Assembly (NCBI GenBank): GCA_003219195.1
Contig: QHPX01000140.1
Location: forward strand, 1 to 34,250
DNA length: 34,250 nt
Direction: 5' to 3'
Source of the DNA: Verrucomicrobiota bacterium
GTDB taxonomy: Bacteria > Verrucomicrobiota > Verrucomicrobiia > Chthoniobacterales > UBA10450
In this document: piece by piece, positions 33,008 to 34,250 of the stretch
Numbering within the stretch: position 1 is the first letter of the stretch
How the letters are laid out: each line of letters starts with the position of its first letter
Made by a program: the position numbers and the translations under genes
The notes under the pieces: generated by a model
What the model was told of the DNA's origin: nothing
What the model saw: the letters and a program-made list of their open reading frames with translations, nothing else
Database searches by the model: none

Positions 33008-33027
33008 AGGCCGCCTCAAAGCGGCCT
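33008..33027. terminator. 7-bp perfect stem-loop upstream of the VOC gene
   Basis: AGGCCGC-CTCAAA-GCGGCCT is a perfect GC-rich hairpin. ATTTTTCG follows on the plus strand after GCA, giving a weak terminator look in plus orientation. It lies 33 bp before the VOC gene start, so attenuation or a small repeat are other readings. Confidence 0.35.
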
Positions 33028-33059
33028 GCAATTTTTCGCTGTGCACGCTAATGTATTCC

Positions 33060-33470
33060 ATGAGCGTACAAGTTTACGGCTGCAATCACGTCGCCATCGA
33101 AGTGGACGACATCAAAAAGGCGATCGCTTTTTACCAGGATGTTTTCAATCTCGAAAAACTCGACCGTGGCGAAGGCGACGCCTTTTTCAAGCTGGGCGAG
33201 CATCAATTCCTCGCCATTTTTGAAGTGAAAAAATTGCAACCGGCGAAGATGCGGCATTTCGGCATCATGGTACGCGACGAACAGCAGCTGGCGGAAGTGC
33301 GCAAGAAAATCACCGGCAAATACAAATTAAAGCTTCAACCGCCGTTTCGTTGCGACTTTCACGATCCTTGGGGCAACCACATCCAGGTTGTCGATCTTCA
33401 TGACGAGTCGGTGATCTGGCTGTTGCCCTATCGCGAAGTGCAAAAAGCTGGGATCAAGTTTTCGGAATGA
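33060..33470 (+). CDS. VOC (glyoxalase/dioxygenase-like) family protein
   Basis: 136 residues from ATG 33060 (ATG 33051 is 9 bp upstream, in frame). Two beta-alpha-beta-beta-beta repeats: CNHVAIEVDDIKKAIAFYQD with FFKLGEHQFLAIFEV, then MRHFGIMVRDEQQLAEVRKK with FHDPWGNHIQVVDLHDE. Candidate metal ligands are the His in NHVAIEV, the His in RHFGIMV and the His/Asp in GNHIQVVD. The superfamily is diverse (glyoxalase, dioxygenase, resistance proteins); no specific role can be read. It lies 40 bp before the SDR gene on the same strand. Confidence 0.88.
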   Translation: MSVQVYGCNHVAIEVDDIKKAIAFYQDVFNLEKLDRGEGDAFFKLGEHQFLAIFEVKKLQPAKMRHFGIMVRDEQQLAEVRKKITGKYKLKLQPPFRCDFHDPWGNHIQVVDLHDESVIWLLPYREVQKAGIKFSE

Positions 33471-33510
33471 ACAAACTCGACGGCAAGAACTTTGTGCGAT
33501 AATTTCTTCC

Positions 33511-34250
33511 ATGAGCAAACTGGCGGGTAAAAACATTCTGATCACCGGCGCGTCGCAGGGATTGGGGCGCGAGATGGCGCTGCGGTTTGCGCGCGAAGGC
33601 GCCGCTGGGCTTTCGCTCGTCGCACGCCACATCGATCAGCTCAATAAAGTGCGCGATGAAGTTCGCAAGCTCACCCCTAAGATCGACATCTTCGTCATCG
33701 AAGCCGACGTGAGCAAACCGCGCGAGATCGAGCGGATTGTCGCGACCACACTCGCGCAATTCAAAGGTCATCTCGACGTGCTGGTGAATAACGCATCGAC
33801 CATCGGGCCGTCGCCCATGCCGAGCCTGCTCGATTATCCGGCCGAAGATTTTCGCGAAGTGATCGACACGAATTTGATCGGCCCATTTCTTCTCATTAAG
33901 AATGCATTGCCCGCGATGATCGAGCGCGGCGGCTCCATCATCAACGTCACCAGCGACGCGGGCCAGTCGGTTACCCAGGCTGGGGCGCGTACGGCATTTC
34001 CAAGTTTGGACTCGAGGGCATGTCGCAAACGTGGGCGTCCGAGCTGGAAGAAACCGGCGTGCGCGTCAATTGGGTCGATCCGGGAAACATGAACACGGCA
34101 ATGCATCGCGCGGCGGAGCCGGAAGAGGATCCGGGCGAATGGGCGAATCCCGCCGACGTAACTGATGTATTTCTTTTTCTCGCTTCCGATGAAGCGAAAA
34201 ACGTGACCGGCAAACGCTTTCAAGGGCAAGAAGATTGGAAGGCTGAGTTA
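33511..34250 (+). pseudogene. Short-chain dehydrogenase/reductase with a 1-base frameshift, cut by window end
   Basis: The start frame reads NAD(P)-binding KNILITGASQGLGREMALRF, EADVSKPREIERIVA, LDVLVNNASTIGP, and SIINVTSDAGQS, then leaves the family at about 33970 and stops at 34092. One extra G after TCGG (33967-33970) would restore GYPGWGAYGISKFGLEGMSQ, including the catalytic Tyr-x3-Lys (YGISK), then VDPGNMNTAMHR and DVFLFLASDEAKNVTGKRFQ to the last base. So the full SDR is present in two frames. Either a true disabling deletion or a sequencing/assembly error in the G run. The frame is open at the window end, with almost all of the protein present. Confidence 0.8.

Larger units (their letters stand above)
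2555..33396. repeat. Dispersed nonamer GATCGACAA, 30 copies
   Basis: Starts on the plus strand: 2555, 4104, 6392, 9309, 10300, 11292, 11538, 15983, 18413, 18795, 19970, 20063, 20592, 21552, 24722, 27627, 28249. Left ends of minus copies (TTGTCGATC): 2763, 2905, 11056, 12187, 12493, 14393, 15216, 15283, 15486, 25658, 26799, 29375, 33388. The preceding base is A in 21, G in 8, T in 1. Ten more sites read AGATCGACAT: 7122, 7648, 11190, 11465, 14582, 17138, 22217, 23849, 24861, 33680 (left ends, both strands). All were found by eye, so a few could be missed. Confidence 0.9.

Noticed and set aside
2555-33396. GATCGACAA as a CRISPR or direct-repeat array
   Set aside because: Copies are irregularly spaced over the whole window, on both strands and inside core genes; there are no spacer-sized units.

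Overview
The window looks like chromosomal DNA of a GC-rich Gram-negative bacterium, most likely a verrucomicrobial (Spartobacteria/Chthoniobacterales-like) soil lineage. This rests on overall gene resemblance, the EF-P loop type, and intergenic palindromes and low-complexity tracts that I associate with that group. No rRNA or marker gene settles it. I see no tRNA, rRNA, CRISPR array, prophage or insertion-sequence transposase.

Layout. 1-3.2 kb (minus): a 2-oxoacid:ferredoxin oxidoreductase alpha subunit cut by the window edge, and a MidA-family methyltransferase. 3.3-7.0 kb (plus): a class A penicillin-binding protein and an uncharacterised protein. 7.0-8.5 kb (minus): a GT4 glycosyltransferase and a small secreted protein. 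8.6-11.1 kb (plus): arabinose-5-phosphate isomerase, elongation factor P and a membrane protein with HExxH. 11.2-19.4 kb (minus): a long same-strand run of PAP2 phosphatase, ArnT/PMT-like transferase, polyprenol-phosphate glycosyltransferase, PTS IIA (PtsN-like), ArgRS and TreY. 19.4-20.2 kb (plus): a LolA-like periplasmic protein. 20.2-23.5 kb (minus): a gap-pgk-tpiA glycolysis cluster. 23.5-24.6 kb (plus): an SGNH esterase and a small HMA protein. 24.6-26.7 kb (minus): agmatine deiminase and two tandem paralogous membrane proteins. 26.9-34.25 kb: gamma-glutamyltransferase, a secreted coiled-coil protein, an APC permease, NlpC/P60 and transglutaminase-like proteins, a predicted HExxH protein, a VOC protein, and an SDR with a frameshift that runs off the window.

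The gene content is mostly core metabolism plus envelope work: peptidoglycan synthesis and cleavage, KDO supply, undecaprenyl-linked sugar transfer, lipoprotein handling. The strongest unexplained signal is at DNA level. The nonamer GATCGACAA occurs 30 times in 34 kb on both strands, in five of the six possible coding frames and between genes. In 29 of 30 copies a purine precedes it. This pattern cannot come from protein sequence and resembles a DNA-uptake-type or other genome-wide recognition word. A second layer is a set of short palindromic intergenic elements bounded by TGTAGC-like and GCTACA-like ends. They sit at gene 3' ends and often supply the stop codon. A third layer is CAACGTT-type low-complexity tracts placed just upstream of three minus-strand genes.

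Protein-level oddities include a threonine where the PBP catalytic serine is expected, and an asparagine at the EF-P loop tip.
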